Positions 16,696 to 24,726 of a stretch of DNA of 64,000 nt are shown here, piece by piece. This DNA is from Nonomuraea africana. GTDB taxonomy: Bacteria; Actinomycetota; Actinomycetes; Streptosporangiales; Streptosporangiaceae. The stretch spans positions 5,952,001 to 6,016,000 of the forward strand of contig NZ_JADBEF010000001.1 of the NCBI RefSeq assembly GCF_014873535.1, in the 5' to 3' direction. The notes under the pieces were generated by a model. The model worked only from the letters and a program-made list of their open reading frames with translations, had not been told where the DNA came from and ran no database searches. The position numbers were made by a program, and so were the translations under genes. Position 1 is the first letter of the stretch. Each line of letters starts with the position of its first letter.

Positions 16696-17968
16696 CGGCG
16701 ACCCTGATCGGCGCCTGGGTCTTGCTGAGCTTGAGCCCGCCGAGGGCGGCGCCGACGTCCTCGAGCGCCTCCTTCAGCGACTCGGGGTCCCAGCTGACCG
16801 ACTCGAGCTTGGCCAGATAGCCCTCGATGACCTCCGGGGCGTTCGCCTTCATCGCCTTGTCCCACGAGGCCTGGTCGAAGGCCGGCTCCTCGAGGAAGAG
16901 GAAGTCGACGTTCTGCCTGATCTCCGACAGCACCGAGACACGGGTCTGGGCGAGCACGGCGACCTTGCTGAACAGCTCGGCGTCCCACGACGGGTCAAGG
17001 TACGGCAGGCAGCGCTCCTCGAAGGTCTCGAGGGGCAGCGCGCGAATGTACTCGCCGTTGAAGGCGCGCAGCTTCTTCTCGTCGAAGAAGGCGCTGGCGG
17101 AGTTGACGTCCTCCAGGCGGAACCTCGGGACCATCTCCGACCACGGCATGATCTCGCGGTCTTCACCCGTGCCCCAGCCGAGCAGCATGAGGTAGTTGAC
17201 CATCGCCTCGGCGAGGTAGCCCTCTTCGCGGTAGGACTCGAGGGCCACCTTGTCGCGGCGCTTGGACAGCTTCTTGCGCTGCTCGTTGACGATCACCGGC
17301 AGGTGCGCCCACACCGGCGGCTTGGCGCCGAGCGCGGGCCACAGCAGCATCTGCTTGGCCGCGTTGCCCAGGTGCTCCTCGCCGCGCACGACGTGGGTGA
17401 TGTTCTGGGTGATGTCGTCGACGGCGTTGGCGACCACGTAGAGCGGCGAGCCGTCGGTGCGCGCGACGACGAAGTCCTCCTGCGCGTTGTTGGGGAACTC
17501 CACGCGGCCGCGGATGACGTCGTCGACCACCGTGACGCCCTCGTCGGGGGTGCGGAAGCGCACCGCGCCCGCGGTGAGCCCCCGCTCCCGGCAGTGGCCG
17601 TCGTAGCCCTTGTGCTCGGAGCCGGTGCGCGCGACCAGGTCGTCGCGGGTGCAGTCGCAGTAATAGGCCATGCCCTTGGCCAGGAGGAGTTCGACCGCCT
17701 CGCGGTGCTGGGGCTCGAAGGCCGACTGGAAGTAGGGGCCCTCGAAGACCGGGTTGGTGCCGTTGATGCCGATCCAGTCGAGCGCCGAGATGATGCCCTC
17801 GGTCCACTCGGGGCGGTTGCGGGTGGCATCGGTGTCCTCGATGCGCAGCACGAACCTGCCGCCGGACTGCTCGGCCAGCGCCCAGTTGAACAGGGCCGTG
17901 CGGGCGCCGCCGACATGGAACATGCCAGTGGGAGACGGGGCGAAGCGCACCCGTACTTCTTCAGTCAC
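16589..17968 (-). CDS. gltX: Glutamyl-tRNA synthetase (non-discriminating type expected)
   Basis: This class I aminoacyl-tRNA synthetase has the HIGH-type motif as PSPTGMFHVGGARTALFNW and the KMSKS-type motif as KLSKRRDK. It charges tRNA-Glu and, in bacteria lacking GlnRS, also tRNA-Gln. The GTG at 17968 (VTEEVRVRFAPSPTG) gives about 459 aa and the usual N-terminus. A longer frame back to a GTG at 18061 would add low-complexity sequence derived from a dispersed intergenic repeat, so it is not used. It is preceded by an FAH-family gene on the same strand, a pairing common in actinobacteria. No terminator separates it from the convergent MATE gene. Confidence 0.95.
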   Translation of the reverse strand: MTEEVRVRFAPSPTGMFHVGGARTALFNWALAEQSGGRFVLRIEDTDATRNRPEWTEGIISALDWIGINGTNPVFEGPYFQSAFEPQHREAVELLLAKGMAYYCDCTRDDLVARTGSEHKGYDGHCRERGLTAGAVRFRTPDEGVTVVDDVIRGRVEFPNNAQEDFVVARTDGSPLYVVANAVDDITQNITHVVRGEEHLGNAAKQMLLWPALGAKPPVWAHLPVIVNEQRKKLSKRRDKVALESYREEGYLAEAMVNYLMLLGWGTGEDREIMPWSEMVPRFRLEDVNSASAFFDEKKLRAFNGEYIRALPLETFEERCLPYLDPSWDAELFSKVAVLAQTRVSVLSEIRQNVDFLFLEEPAFDQASWDKAMKANAPEVIEGYLAKLESVSWDPESLKEALEDVGAALGGLKLSKTQAPIRVAVTGRTVGLPLFESIEVLGRERAQERLRAALERLRG

Positions 17969-18033
17969 CTGCTTGATTGTTCCCTCACCCTCCTCATTCG
18001 CTGCGCGGCCGGCCTGCTTCGCGGCGCCGCCCA

Positions 18034-18052
18034 CTCCGCTCACTGCGTCGGG
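18034..18052. repeat. Dispersed intergenic repeat, copy 1
   Basis: The 19-mer CTCCGCTCACTGCGTCGGG is also found exactly at 56012-56030. Similarity continues more weakly on one side (CCTCATTCGCT versus CCTCGTTCACT). Both copies lie between two same-strand genes, just after the upstream gene's stop. Confidence 0.7.
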
Positions 18053-18053
18053 C

Positions 18054-18818
18054 TCAGTCACGGGAGACCACCTTGTTCGTCAGGGTGCCGATGCCTTCGA
18101 TGCCGACGCTGACCTCGTCACCGATCTCCAGCGGGCCCACGCCCGCGGGGGTGCCGGTCAGGATGACATCGCCGGGAATCAGCGTCATGACCGCGCTGAC
18201 GTAGGCGACCAGCGCGGGGATGTCGTTGATGAGCTGCGAGGTGCGGCCGCTCTGCCTGATCTCGCCGTTGACCGTGGTGGTCAGCGCCAGGTCGGAGGCG
18301 TCGAGGTCGGTCTGGATCCACGGCCCGATCGGGCAGAAGGTGTCGAACCCCTTGGCCCTGGTGAACTGCACGTCCTTCTTCTGCAGGTCGCGCGCGGTGA
18401 CGTCGTTGGCGCAGGTGTAGCCGAAGATGACGTCCTTGGCCCGTTCGGCGGGCACCTCCCGGCAGAGCCTGCCGATCACCAGGGCCAGCTCGCCCTCGAA
18501 GTCGACGCGCTGCGACTGGGAGGTGGGATAGGCGATGGCGTCGCCGTGGCCGATCACCGAGGTCGACGGCTTCATGAAGATGAGCGGCTCTTCGGGAACC
18601 TCGTTGCCGAGCTCCTTGGCGTGCTCGGCGTAGTTCCGGCCGATGGCGATGACCTTGCTGGGCAGCATCGGCGCCAGCAGCCGCACCTCGGCCAGCGGGT
18701 AGCGCTCACCGGTGAACTGGATCTGGTTGAACGGATGCCCGGCGATCGTCGAGACGACATCGCCCTCGACCACGCCGAAGACAACCTCGTCGCCTGTGGA
18801 GAACCTCGCTATACGCAC
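18054..18818 (-). CDS. Fumarylacetoacetate hydrolase (FAH) family protein
   Basis: The 254-aa protein has an N-terminal small domain and the FAH core: VIAIGRNYAEHAKELG, VDFEGELALVIGRL (metal-binding Glu pair), YTCANDVTARDLQ, and GDVILTGTPAGVGPLEIGDEV at the end. FAH-family members act on carbon-carbon bonds or decarboxylate oxaloacetate or acylpyruvates; which applies is not clear here. The GTG start follows a TAGCCT box by 6 nt, so the FAH-gltX transcript may be leaderless. It is divergent from the Asp23 operon. Confidence 0.9.
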   Translation of the reverse strand: MRIARFSTGDEVVFGVVEGDVVSTIAGHPFNQIQFTGERYPLAEVRLLAPMLPSKVIAIGRNYAEHAKELGNEVPEEPLIFMKPSTSVIGHGDAIAYPTSQSQRVDFEGELALVIGRLCREVPAERAKDVIFGYTCANDVTARDLQKKDVQFTRAKGFDTFCPIGPWIQTDLDASDLALTTTVNGEIRQSGRTSQLINDIPALVAYVSAVMTLIPGDVILTGTPAGVGPLEIGDEVSVGIEGIGTLTNKVVSRD

Positions 18819-18824
18819 ATGACA

Positions 18825-18830
18825 AGGCTA
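18825..18830 (-). promoter_or_regulatory. Leaderless -10 box for the FAH-gltX operon
   Basis: TAGCCT on the minus strand ends 6 nt before the GTG start codon. No good -35 hexamer is seen. Confidence 0.5.
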
Positions 18831-18926
18831 GTGCCGTCCACCTGGTGCCTCGTCGGGTCTAATAATCCTCAAAACCCGCTTTAAACCCTGAATGGCACTG
18901 AACCCCCTGGTAACAGGATGAAGTGA

Positions 18927-18939
18927 GTCGATATTCGAC
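18927..18939. promoter_or_regulatory. Perfect palindrome upstream of the Asp23 operon
   Basis: GTCGA-TAT-TCGAC lies about 18 nt upstream of the first Asp23 gene, overlapping its probable transcription start or leader. It may be an operator; the protein is unknown. Confidence 0.4.
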
Positions 18940-18956
18940 ACCGGGGGTGACTGATC

Positions 18957-19436
18957 GTGGCAGACACGATGGCCAGAGATAGTGGCACGGCGACGCCGGC
19001 CGTACCGAGGGCACGGACGCAGGGCGGCAGCTCGCTCATCACCGAGCAGGGCAGGACGACCATCGCCGACGGCGTCGTCGCGAAGATCGCAGGACTGGCC
19101 GCGCGCGAGGTCTCCGGCGTGTACAACATGGGCGGTGGCACCGCACGGGCCCTGGGCGCCGTGCGTGGCATGGTCGGCGCCGACAAGAGCGTGAGCCAGG
19201 GCGTGTCGGTGGAGGTGGGCGAGCGGCAGGCCGCCGTCGACCTCGACCTCGTCGTGGAGTACGGCGCGGCCATCCCCGACCTGGCCGGCGCGGTCCGCAG
19301 GAACGTGATCTCGGCGATCGAGCGGATGACCGGCCTCGAAGTGACCGAGGTGAATGTCACCGTCAACGACGTGCATCTGCCTGAGACGCCCAAGACCGAA
19401 GAGACGCAGCCCGAAAGGGAGCCACGAGTCCAATGA
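18957..19436 (+). CDS. Asp23/Gls24-family envelope stress response protein 1
   Basis: The 159-aa protein has the Asp23 core GRTTIADGVVAKIAGLAAREVSGVYNMGGG, then VEVGERQAAVDLDLVVEYGAAIPDLAGAVRRNVISAIERMTGLEVTEVNVTVNDVH. Known family members form soluble assemblies anchored under the membrane by AmaP and respond to envelope stress. The start is GTG with GGGGGTGA upstream. It is the first of six genes on one strand, each overlapping the next by 4 nt (ATGA). Confidence 0.92.
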   Translation: MADTMARDSGTATPAVPRARTQGGSSLITEQGRTTIADGVVAKIAGLAAREVSGVYNMGGGTARALGAVRGMVGADKSVSQGVSVEVGERQAAVDLDLVVEYGAAIPDLAGAVRRNVISAIERMTGLEVTEVNVTVNDVHLPETPKTEETQPEREPRVQ

Positions 19437-19711
19437 CAGGAGACGGGCTGGCCCACGCCATCGCGGAACGGGTGCGGAGCTGCCTGGGAGTGGCGGATCT
19501 GTCGGGCGGCCCGTTCGGGACCGTGGCGACGTACCTGCCGGGCGAGCGGCTCAAGGGCGTGGCCGTTCGCGACGATGAGGTGGCGATCGCCATCGTCGCG
19601 CGCGCCGGCCGTCCACTGCTCGACACCGCCGACGAGGTGCGCAGGGCCGTCGTCCCGCTGGCGGACGGTCGCCTGGTGAACGTGTCGATCGAAGATCTGG
19701 AGGACTCATGA
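19433..19711 (+). CDS. Small conserved protein of the Asp23 operon (92 aa)
   Basis: The sequence MTGDGLAHAIAERVRSCLGVADLSGG...YLPGERLKGVAVRDDEVAIAIVARAGRPLLDTADEVRRAVVPL looks like a shortened, diverged Asp23-type alpha/beta unit. It has no membrane segment. It overlaps both neighbours by 4 nt, so its dose is probably tied to theirs. The function is inferred only from context. Confidence 0.8.
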   Translation: MTGDGLAHAIAERVRSCLGVADLSGGPFGTVATYLPGERLKGVAVRDDEVAIAIVARAGRPLLDTADEVRRAVVPLADGRLVNVSIEDLEDS

Positions 19712-19896
19712 ACACCATCCCCGTGCTGCCGATCATCGGCATGACGGTCGGCATCATCCTGGGCCTGGCCGGCGCCTTCGGCGGGCTGGGCGCGTTCCTG
19801 CTGGTCCTCGTGCTCGGCGCGCTCGGGCTGCTGGTCGGACGCATCGCGGAGGGCGGCGAGATCGACTTGTCCAACCTCACAGCGAGGCGACGATGA
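19708..19896 (+). CDS. Small membrane protein of the Asp23 operon (DUF2273-like)
   Basis: This 62-aa protein has one or two hydrophobic helices rich in Gly and Leu (IIGMTVGIILGLAGAFGGLGAFLLVLVLGALGLLVGRIAEGG) and a short basic tail. Small membrane proteins of this type accompany Asp23/Gls24 genes in many Gram-positives. It probably helps anchor the complex. Both ends overlap the neighbouring genes by 4 nt. Confidence 0.8.
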   Translation: MNTIPVLPIIGMTVGIILGLAGAFGGLGAFLLVLVLGALGLLVGRIAEGGEIDLSNLTARRR

Positions 19897-20234
19897 CCGC
19901 TCCGATCCACGGCGTGGTCATCCCCGCCCAGCGGATGCCCGCCGAGCAGCGGGGGCGTACTCGCATCGAGGACAGGGTCGTCTCCAGCATCGCGCTGCAG
20001 GCGGCCAACGAGGTGGAGCAGGTACGCGAGGTGCTGCACCGCCGCTCCCCCGCGGCCAGGATCGACGGCGACCTGACGACGATCAGAGTGGACGTGGCGC
20101 TCGACTATCCCGCGCCGGTCCGCACGATCGCCTCGGAGATCAGAAGCCACGTGGCGCGCAGGGTGCTGGAGCTGACCGGCCTCGAGGTCTCCCAGGTCGA
20201 CGTGCGCGTGACGAGCCTCGAGGTGAGGTCATGA
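19893..20234 (+). CDS. Asp23/Gls24-family protein 2
   Basis: The 113-aa protein has the family pattern TRIEDRVVSSIALQAANEVEQV, IRVDVALDYPAPVRTIASEIRSHVARRVLELTGLEVSQVDVRVTSLEV. It is shorter than the first copy and lacks its N-terminal low-complexity part and its charged tail. Two different Asp23 copies in one operon suggest a hetero-oligomer. Confidence 0.85.
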   Translation: MTAPIHGVVIPAQRMPAEQRGRTRIEDRVVSSIALQAANEVEQVREVLHRRSPAARIDGDLTTIRVDVALDYPAPVRTIASEIRSHVARRVLELTGLEVSQVDVRVTSLEVRS

Positions 20235-20869
20235 CCACGCACGCGGCACCGGAGCAGCAGACCTCGCCGCAGCAGACGCCCACGGCGGAGGCCCCGGTCG
20301 TCGCGCCGGCCGATCCGGCCGCCGACAGGGCCGCGCGACGGGCGTTCAAACCGCGCAGGATGATCGCATCCTCCGTGGCGGCGCTGGTCCTGATCGGGAT
20401 CGGCTTCGTGGCCGCCGTCGAGATCATCTCGACGCTCGTGAACCGGCCGGTCGGCTGGCTGCCCAGAGACGCGGCGCTGTCGTGGGGCTCGGCGAGCCCG
20501 TGGAGCAGCCCGCAGGTCCTGGCGGGAGCGGTCGTGCTCGTCCTGGTCGGGCTCGGGCTGCTGGCGCTGGCCATGCGGGCCGGCCGTCCGCACGTGGTGC
20601 CGGTGCGCACCGGCGATCCCGACCTGATCATCGGGCTGCGCCCGAAGGGGTTCGCCTCGGCGCTGGCCCGCGCGGCGGAGGACGTGCCGGGAGTCCACTC
20701 CGCCAAGGCCACCGTGAGCAGCGGCAGGGTGGCCGTGACGGCCTTCGCCTCCGGGTGGGACGACGCCAGACTGACCGAGGCCGTACGGCACGCCGTGCTC
20801 GTGCGGCTCGGCACGCTCGAGCCCATCGACACCTACAAGGTGTCGGTCACGATGAAGGAGCGGCGATGA
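20231..20869 (+). CDS. Membrane protein with C-terminal DUF6286-type domain
   Basis: After a proline/glutamine-rich cytoplasmic start, two membrane helices are seen (IASSVAALVLIGIGFVAAVEII near 47-68; VLAGAVVLVLVGLGLLALAM near 96-115). A cytoplasmic alpha/beta domain follows, with GFASALARAAEDVPGVHSAKATVSSGRVAVTAFASGW, which looks like an Asp23-related fold. This is a known companion of actinobacterial Asp23 genes, probably a membrane anchor or partner. Confidence 0.8.
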   Translation: MTTHAAPEQQTSPQQTPTAEAPVVAPADPAADRAARRAFKPRRMIASSVAALVLIGIGFVAAVEIISTLVNRPVGWLPRDAALSWGSASPWSSPQVLAGAVVLVLVGLGLLALAMRAGRPHVVPVRTGDPDLIIGLRPKGFASALARAAEDVPGVHSAKATVSSGRVAVTAFASGWDDARLTEAVRHAVLVRLGTLEPIDTYKVSVTMKERR

Positions 20870-21447
20870 GGACCGGCAGGGCCAATCGCCTCGGGCTGGC
20901 GATCCTCGGCCTGGTGTGCCTCGTGGCCGGTGGGCTGGTGCTGGCCAGGGGGCTGCGCGCGTTCCCGCAGAACTGGGCCCCCGCGGACGAGCCGCTGGTC
21001 AACGGCCCGGTCCAGGAGTTCTTCACCCGGTTCTCCCCGTGGGTCTGGTGGGCGCTCGCCGCGCTCGCGGTGATCCTCGCGTTGATCGGCCTGCGGTGGC
21101 TGGTGGCGCAGAGCCGCCACGAGACCATGGGCGAGGTCAGGGTGGAGGGCGGGCCCGAAGGGCAGACGACCGTCACCTCGGCGGCCGTGGCCAAGGCGGC
21201 CGCCGCCGAGCTGACCGCGGTGCCGTCCGTGACGTCGGCGACCGCGACGCTCGCGGGCGACCACGACCACCCCAAGGTACGGCTGCGCCTGGCGGCCGAC
21301 GACCGGATGCCGATGAGCGCGCTGCGGCAGGAGTTGTCGACGGTGACCGTGCCGCACATGAAGCTGGCGCTCGGCGCCGACCGGCTGCCGGTGATCGCCA
21401 AGGTCAGCCTGGAACGGGCGGCGCCGCCCAGACGGGCGGTGAGATGA
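20866..21447 (+). CDS. amaP: Alkaline shock response membrane anchor AmaP-like protein
   Basis: The ATG at 20866 overlaps the previous stop by 4 nt and gives 193 aa. Two helices (LGLAILGLVCLVAGGLVLARG near 9-29; WVWWALAALAVILALIGLRWLV near 60-81) flank an external loop. The cytoplasmic part GQTTVTSAAVAKAAAAELTAVPSVTSATATLAG... resembles the AmaP/Asp23-binding region. It closes the operon, followed directly by a strong terminator. Confidence 0.85.
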   Translation: MRTGRANRLGLAILGLVCLVAGGLVLARGLRAFPQNWAPADEPLVNGPVQEFFTRFSPWVWWALAALAVILALIGLRWLVAQSRHETMGEVRVEGGPEGQTTVTSAAVAKAAAAELTAVPSVTSATATLAGDHDHPKVRLRLAADDRMPMSALRQELSTVTVPHMKLALGADRLPVIAKVSLERAAPPRRAVR

Positions 21448-21448
21448 A

Positions 21449-21479
21449 GAAGCGGGGCCCCGCGAAGGGACCCCGCTTC
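21449..21479. terminator. Terminator between the Asp23 operon and cspA
   Basis: GAAGCGGGG pairs with CCCCGCTTC (9 bp), then one mismatch and 3 more pairs around loop GCGAA. It serves both convergent genes. Confidence 0.85.
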
Positions 21480-21487
21480 ATCGTTGG

Positions 21488-21691
21488 TTACAGCGGAACA
21501 ACCTGCTCAGCCTGCAGGCCCTTCGGCCCACGGGTGGTCTCGAACGAGACCCGCTGGTTCTCCTCGAGCGAGCGGTAGCCGTTGGTGGTGATGGCCGAGT
21601 AGTGCACGAACACGTCCGCGCTGCCGTCGTCGGGTGCGATGAACCCGAAGCCCTTCTCGGCGTTGAACCACTTCACGGTGCCTTCAGACAA
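21488..21691 (-). CDS. cspA: Cold-shock protein
   Basis: This 67-aa CspA-type OB fold carries both RNA-binding motifs: KGFGFI (RNP-1) and VFVHYSAI (RNP-2). MSEGTVKWFNAEKGFGF is the standard start. The start codon is TTG with a GAAGGAG site 6 nt upstream. It probably acts as an RNA chaperone; most actinomycetes carry several copies that are abundant and not always cold-induced. Confidence 0.95.
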   Translation of the reverse strand: MSEGTVKWFNAEKGFGFIAPDDGSADVFVHYSAITTNGYRSLEENQRVSFETTRGPKGLQAEQVVPL

Positions 21692-21827
21692 CTGCTTCTC
21701 CTTCTGATGAGCCCCGCTACTTCAGCAGGGCTGCGTTGCGGACCCTACCCCGCAATCGGCTCCTCAGACGAGCGAAGTGCGAAGCCGAGCGCCAACAGCG
21801 GGCAAAAAAATCGGCATCATCGGCGGC

Positions 21828-22016
21828 ATGGAGCTCATCACGGCCGATCTTCCCATTCCGGGCGACGGCCGGCCACGTACGGCCTGCGTGGCCGAGGGGT
21901 ACGACGCCGACCTGATCATCCTCGACGCCGGCCCGCTCGCCGACATCACGGTCGTGGCCGATCCCGATCACGTGACGGGTGTGTGGAAGGCTGGCAGGAG
22001 GGTGAAGGGAGACTGA
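21828..22016 (+). pseudogene. C-terminal stub of an amidohydrolase
   Basis: The 62 residues from MELITADLPIPGDGRP to VKGD match only the last part of metal-dependent amidohydrolases: VAEGYDADLIILDAGPLADITVVADPDHVTGVWKAGRRVKGD. All metal-binding histidines and the TIM barrel are absent. No upstream remnant is visible before the cspA gene. It ends 1 nt before the next gene's ATG. It could be a relic or a small retained protein. Confidence 0.65.
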
Positions 22017-22017
22017 C

Positions 22018-22368
22018 ATGTCCGTGGTGAAGATCAACGCGCTGACCGTGCCCGCCGAGATGCGTGAGGAGCTGGAGCGGCGTTTCTCCAGCAGGGCGGG
22101 GATGGTGGAGTCGTCCGACGGCTTCGAGTGGTTCGAGTTGCTGCGCCCCGTCGAGGGCACCGACACCTACCTCGTCTACACCCGTTGGCGCAGCGAGGAG
22201 GACTTCCAGGCCTGGCAGTCCAGCAGGGCCTTCCAGGCTGGCCACGCCCAGGCCGCGGGAGAGCGGCCTGGGCCGGGACAGGGTCACGGCCACGGCCAGG
22301 GCCCGGCCGCCTCGGGGGCCGAGTTGTGGTCCTTCGAGGTCGTCCAGAGCACCGGGCCGAAGGCCTAG
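22018..22368 (+). CDS. MhuD-like haem-degrading monooxygenase
   Basis: The N-terminus SVVKINALTVPAEMREELERRFSSRAGMVESSDGFEWFELLRPVEG follows mycobacterial MhuD closely. The haem-site residues Asn7 and Trp66 are conserved, but the proximal histidine falls at 76 (AFQAGHAQ) rather than 75, after a local shift. MhuD-type enzymes open haem and release iron without CO. A Gly/His/Gln-rich insertion (about residues 83-98) precedes the last strand and is unusual for this antibiotic-monooxygenase fold. It shares a CTAG with the convergent HD gene; both stop with TAG. Confidence 0.75.
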   Translation: MSVVKINALTVPAEMREELERRFSSRAGMVESSDGFEWFELLRPVEGTDTYLVYTRWRSEEDFQAWQSSRAFQAGHAQAAGERPGPGQGHGHGQGPAASGAELWSFEVVQSTGPKA

Positions 22369-22952
22369 TGGTCGAGCGGGTTCGCCGCCACCCGCTCGGC
22401 GAACCCGCTCGACACGAACCGCGCCGCCAGGCTGCCGGGCTTGCGCTTGGCCTGGCTCTCGAAGCAGGCGACGAACTCCTCGGCCAGACCGAGGCGCGGG
22501 TAGCGGCCGAGCACCTCCTCGCGCACGTCGCCGGGGATCGCGTCGGTGCCGCGCCCCGAGACGTCCATGCCCGTGGACAGCTCCAGCAGATGCCCCTCGG
22601 GATCGTCGCGCACGTCGACCTCGTCCCACATGTGGCGCACGATCACCTCGGCGGCGCGTCGCCTGCGCTCGACCGGCCAGCCCGCACCCGCGCCGAACAC
22701 CCATGCCACGTGCCCGCCTGCCTCCTCGAACGGGAGGGTGTGGTTGTCGAAGGCCTCGGCCAGGCCGAGATCGTGCAGCATCGCCGACACGTAGAGCAGC
22801 TCGGCGTCGAAGTGGATGCCTCTTCTGCGCGCGTAGTGGGCGGCCCACAGATAGGCCCGAACGGAGTGGTTGAGCAGCGCGGGCGAGTGGTAGGCGGTCG
22901 CCACTTCGAGCGACGCCCGGCACGCCGCTGTGTCAGGGATCACGAGGTTCAT
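22365..22952 (-). CDS. HD-domain protein (cyanamide hydratase-like)
   Basis: The 195-aa protein has the HD metal-binding pattern NHSVRAYLWA (His), SAMLHDLGL (His-Asp) and a distal VIVRHMWDE. It resembles small HD phosphohydrolases often annotated as cyanamide hydratase-like or diadenosine-type hydrolases. The ATG at 22952 is chosen because the upstream frame has arginine/glycine-rich non-homologous sequence. The substrate is unknown. Confidence 0.8.
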   Translation of the reverse strand: MNLVIPDTAACRASLEVATAYHSPALLNHSVRAYLWAAHYARRRGIHFDAELLYVSAMLHDLGLAEAFDNHTLPFEEAGGHVAWVFGAGAGWPVERRRRAAEVIVRHMWDEVDVRDDPEGHLLELSTGMDVSGRGTDAIPGDVREEVLGRYPRLGLAEEFVACFESQAKRKPGSLAARFVSSGFAERVAANPLDH

Positions 22953-23048
22953 GCCGTCACGATAACGATGTCCCCGCCCGGCTTGACCAGGTGATCTTAT
23001 TCCGGACAGCATGTTCCGCCCCCTCGGTTCAGCCCGGAAGGATCTGGC

Positions 23049-24680
23049 GTGCGTCGCCTCGCTCTCCCCCTTGCTCTCCTGCTCGCCCTAGGAGGGCTCG
23101 TCAATCCCGCGAGCGCCGCCGCGAAGCGCACCGCCGAGTGCCAGGGCGACTGGCTGCCCGCCACGCCGACCGCGGCCGAGGTGATGAAGGGCGAGATCGC
23201 CTTCCTCGACCTGCCGCCCGTCAAGGTCGGCCAGGACGTCAACTGGCGCACCAATCCGTACAAGAACCGCTCGTGGGGCATGGTGTTCCACTCGCTGCGC
23301 TGGATGGGCCGGCTGGTGGCGGAGTACGAGAACAACGGCGAGGAGCGCTACCTCGCCAGGGCCGCCGAGATCGCTCACGACTGGGTCAAGGACAACCCGC
23401 GCGGCCGTCCCGCCAGCCCCTATGCCTGGGCCGAGCACCCCATCGCGCTGCGCGCGCCCGCGCTGGTCTGCCTGAGCAAGCACGTCGACGCCAAGTGGCT
23501 CAAGGACAGCCTGGCCGAGCACGCCAGGGTCCTCGGCGACGACCGCCTCTACGAGTGGGGCCACAACCACGGCATCGACCAGGACATCGCGCTGCTCGGC
23601 ATCGGCTGCCGCCTGGGCGACAGGCGCTGGCAGGACCACGCGATCAAGCGCCTCACCAAGACCGTACGGCTCGACATCGACGCGCAGGGCGCGCTGATGG
23701 AGCAGGCCCCCCGCTACGCCATCTACGTCCACGACCGGCTGAAGGTCGCGATGAGCAACCTCAAGGACTGCGGCAGGAAGGTGCCGGGAGACATCTCCAA
23801 GCGCTGGTCGAAGCTGGGCGGCTTCATCATGCACTCCACCAACCCGGCCGGGTACATGGTGCCGATCGGCGACGGCGGCGCCGACCACGAGCCCTCCGGC
23901 TTCCCGAACCCCTCGGAGAAGGTGAAGGTCTTCAAGGCCGGCTACGTGTACGGCAGGACCGCATGGGGCAAGCCGGAGTCCGCCTTCTACTCGATCAGGT
24001 TCGGGCCCGGCACGAAGTACCACGGCCACGAGGACCACCTCGGCCTCACCTACTACGCCCACGGCAGGGACGTGCTGGTCGACGCCGGCTTCCACTCCTA
24101 CGAGCCCACCCGCTACCGGTACTGGACCATGTCACCCGAGGCGCACAACGTGCCGACCGTCGTGGGTGCCCGCTTCAGGCCCAGGACCGCGACCAGGCTG
24201 GCCGGGACCGCCTACGACTCCGGCCGCCAGCGCTACCGGCTCACCGACAAGGCGCACGGCGTGAGCCGTACCAGGTCGGTGCTGGTCAACCACGACGAGG
24301 ACGTGATGGCCGTCCTGGACGGCGCGGGCGGCGGCAAGAAGGTCAGGAACATCTGGCGCTTCGACTCCTCGCTCAAGCTCGTCTCCAACTCCGGCGGCAA
24401 GGTGGTGCTGGGCGACGGCAAGTTCAAGGTCAGCCTGGTGCAGCTGTCCGGTTGCGACCCGGTGGGCGGGCAGAAGGTGGAGCGTGGCGGCACGCTCGGG
24501 TGGGTGTCGCCGTCGTACATGGCCAGGAACCCGGCGACGACGGTCGTCTCGCCCGCGGCGAAGTCGCTGCTGACGGTGATCGTGCCGGGCACCGACCAGC
24601 CCAAGGTGTCGTGCGGGGGCGGCAAGGTCACCGTGCAGACCGCCGACGGCGCGGTCAGCTTCAAGGCCTCGATCTTCTGA
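23049..24680 (+). CDS. Secreted heparinase II/III-family protein
   Basis: The start is GTG, then a signal peptide (MRRLALPLALLLALGGLVNPASAAA). An N-terminal alpha-barrel contains YEWGHNHGIDQDIALLGIGCR, and the C-terminal beta-domain has the hallmark HGHEDHLGLTYYAHGRDVLVDAGFHSYEPT. Polysaccharide lyases of this fold cleave uronic-acid polymers. The active-site Asn-His and Tyr-His motifs seem kept, but the polymer is unknown. At 543 aa it is shorter than cytosolic heparin lyases. It stands alone. Confidence 0.82.
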   Translation: MRRLALPLALLLALGGLVNPASAAAKRTAECQGDWLPATPTAAEVMKGEIAFLDLPPVKVGQDVNWRTNPYKNRSWGMVFHSLRWMGRLVAEYENNGEERYLARAAEIAHDWVKDNPRGRPASPYAWAEHPIALRAPALVCLSKHVDAKWLKDSLAEHARVLGDDRLYEWGHNHGIDQDIALLGIGCRLGDRRWQDHAIKRLTKTVRLDIDAQGALMEQAPRYAIYVHDRLKVAMSNLKDCGRKVPGDISKRWSKLGGFIMHSTNPAGYMVPIGDGGADHEPSGFPNPSEKVKVFKAGYVYGRTAWGKPESAFYSIRFGPGTKYHGHEDHLGLTYYAHGRDVLVDAGFHSYEPTRYRYWTMSPEAHNVPTVVGARFRPRTATRLAGTAYDSGRQRYRLTDKAHGVSRTRSVLVNHDEDVMAVLDGAGGGKKVRNIWRFDSSLKLVSNSGGKVVLGDGKFKVSLVQLSGCDPVGGQKVERGGTLGWVSPSYMARNPATTVVSPAAKSLLTVIVPGTDQPKVSCGGGKVTVQTADGAVSFKASIF

Positions 24681-24726
24681 GTCCCGGGCGGGGCCGCCTG
24701 GCGAAAGGGCCACCCCGCCGTACGGG

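Noticed and set aside
17969..18061. N-terminal extension of gltX back to a GTG at 18061
   Set aside because: The extra residues come from the dispersed repeat and overlap the FAH stop; the synthetase family starts at VRVRFAPSPTG.
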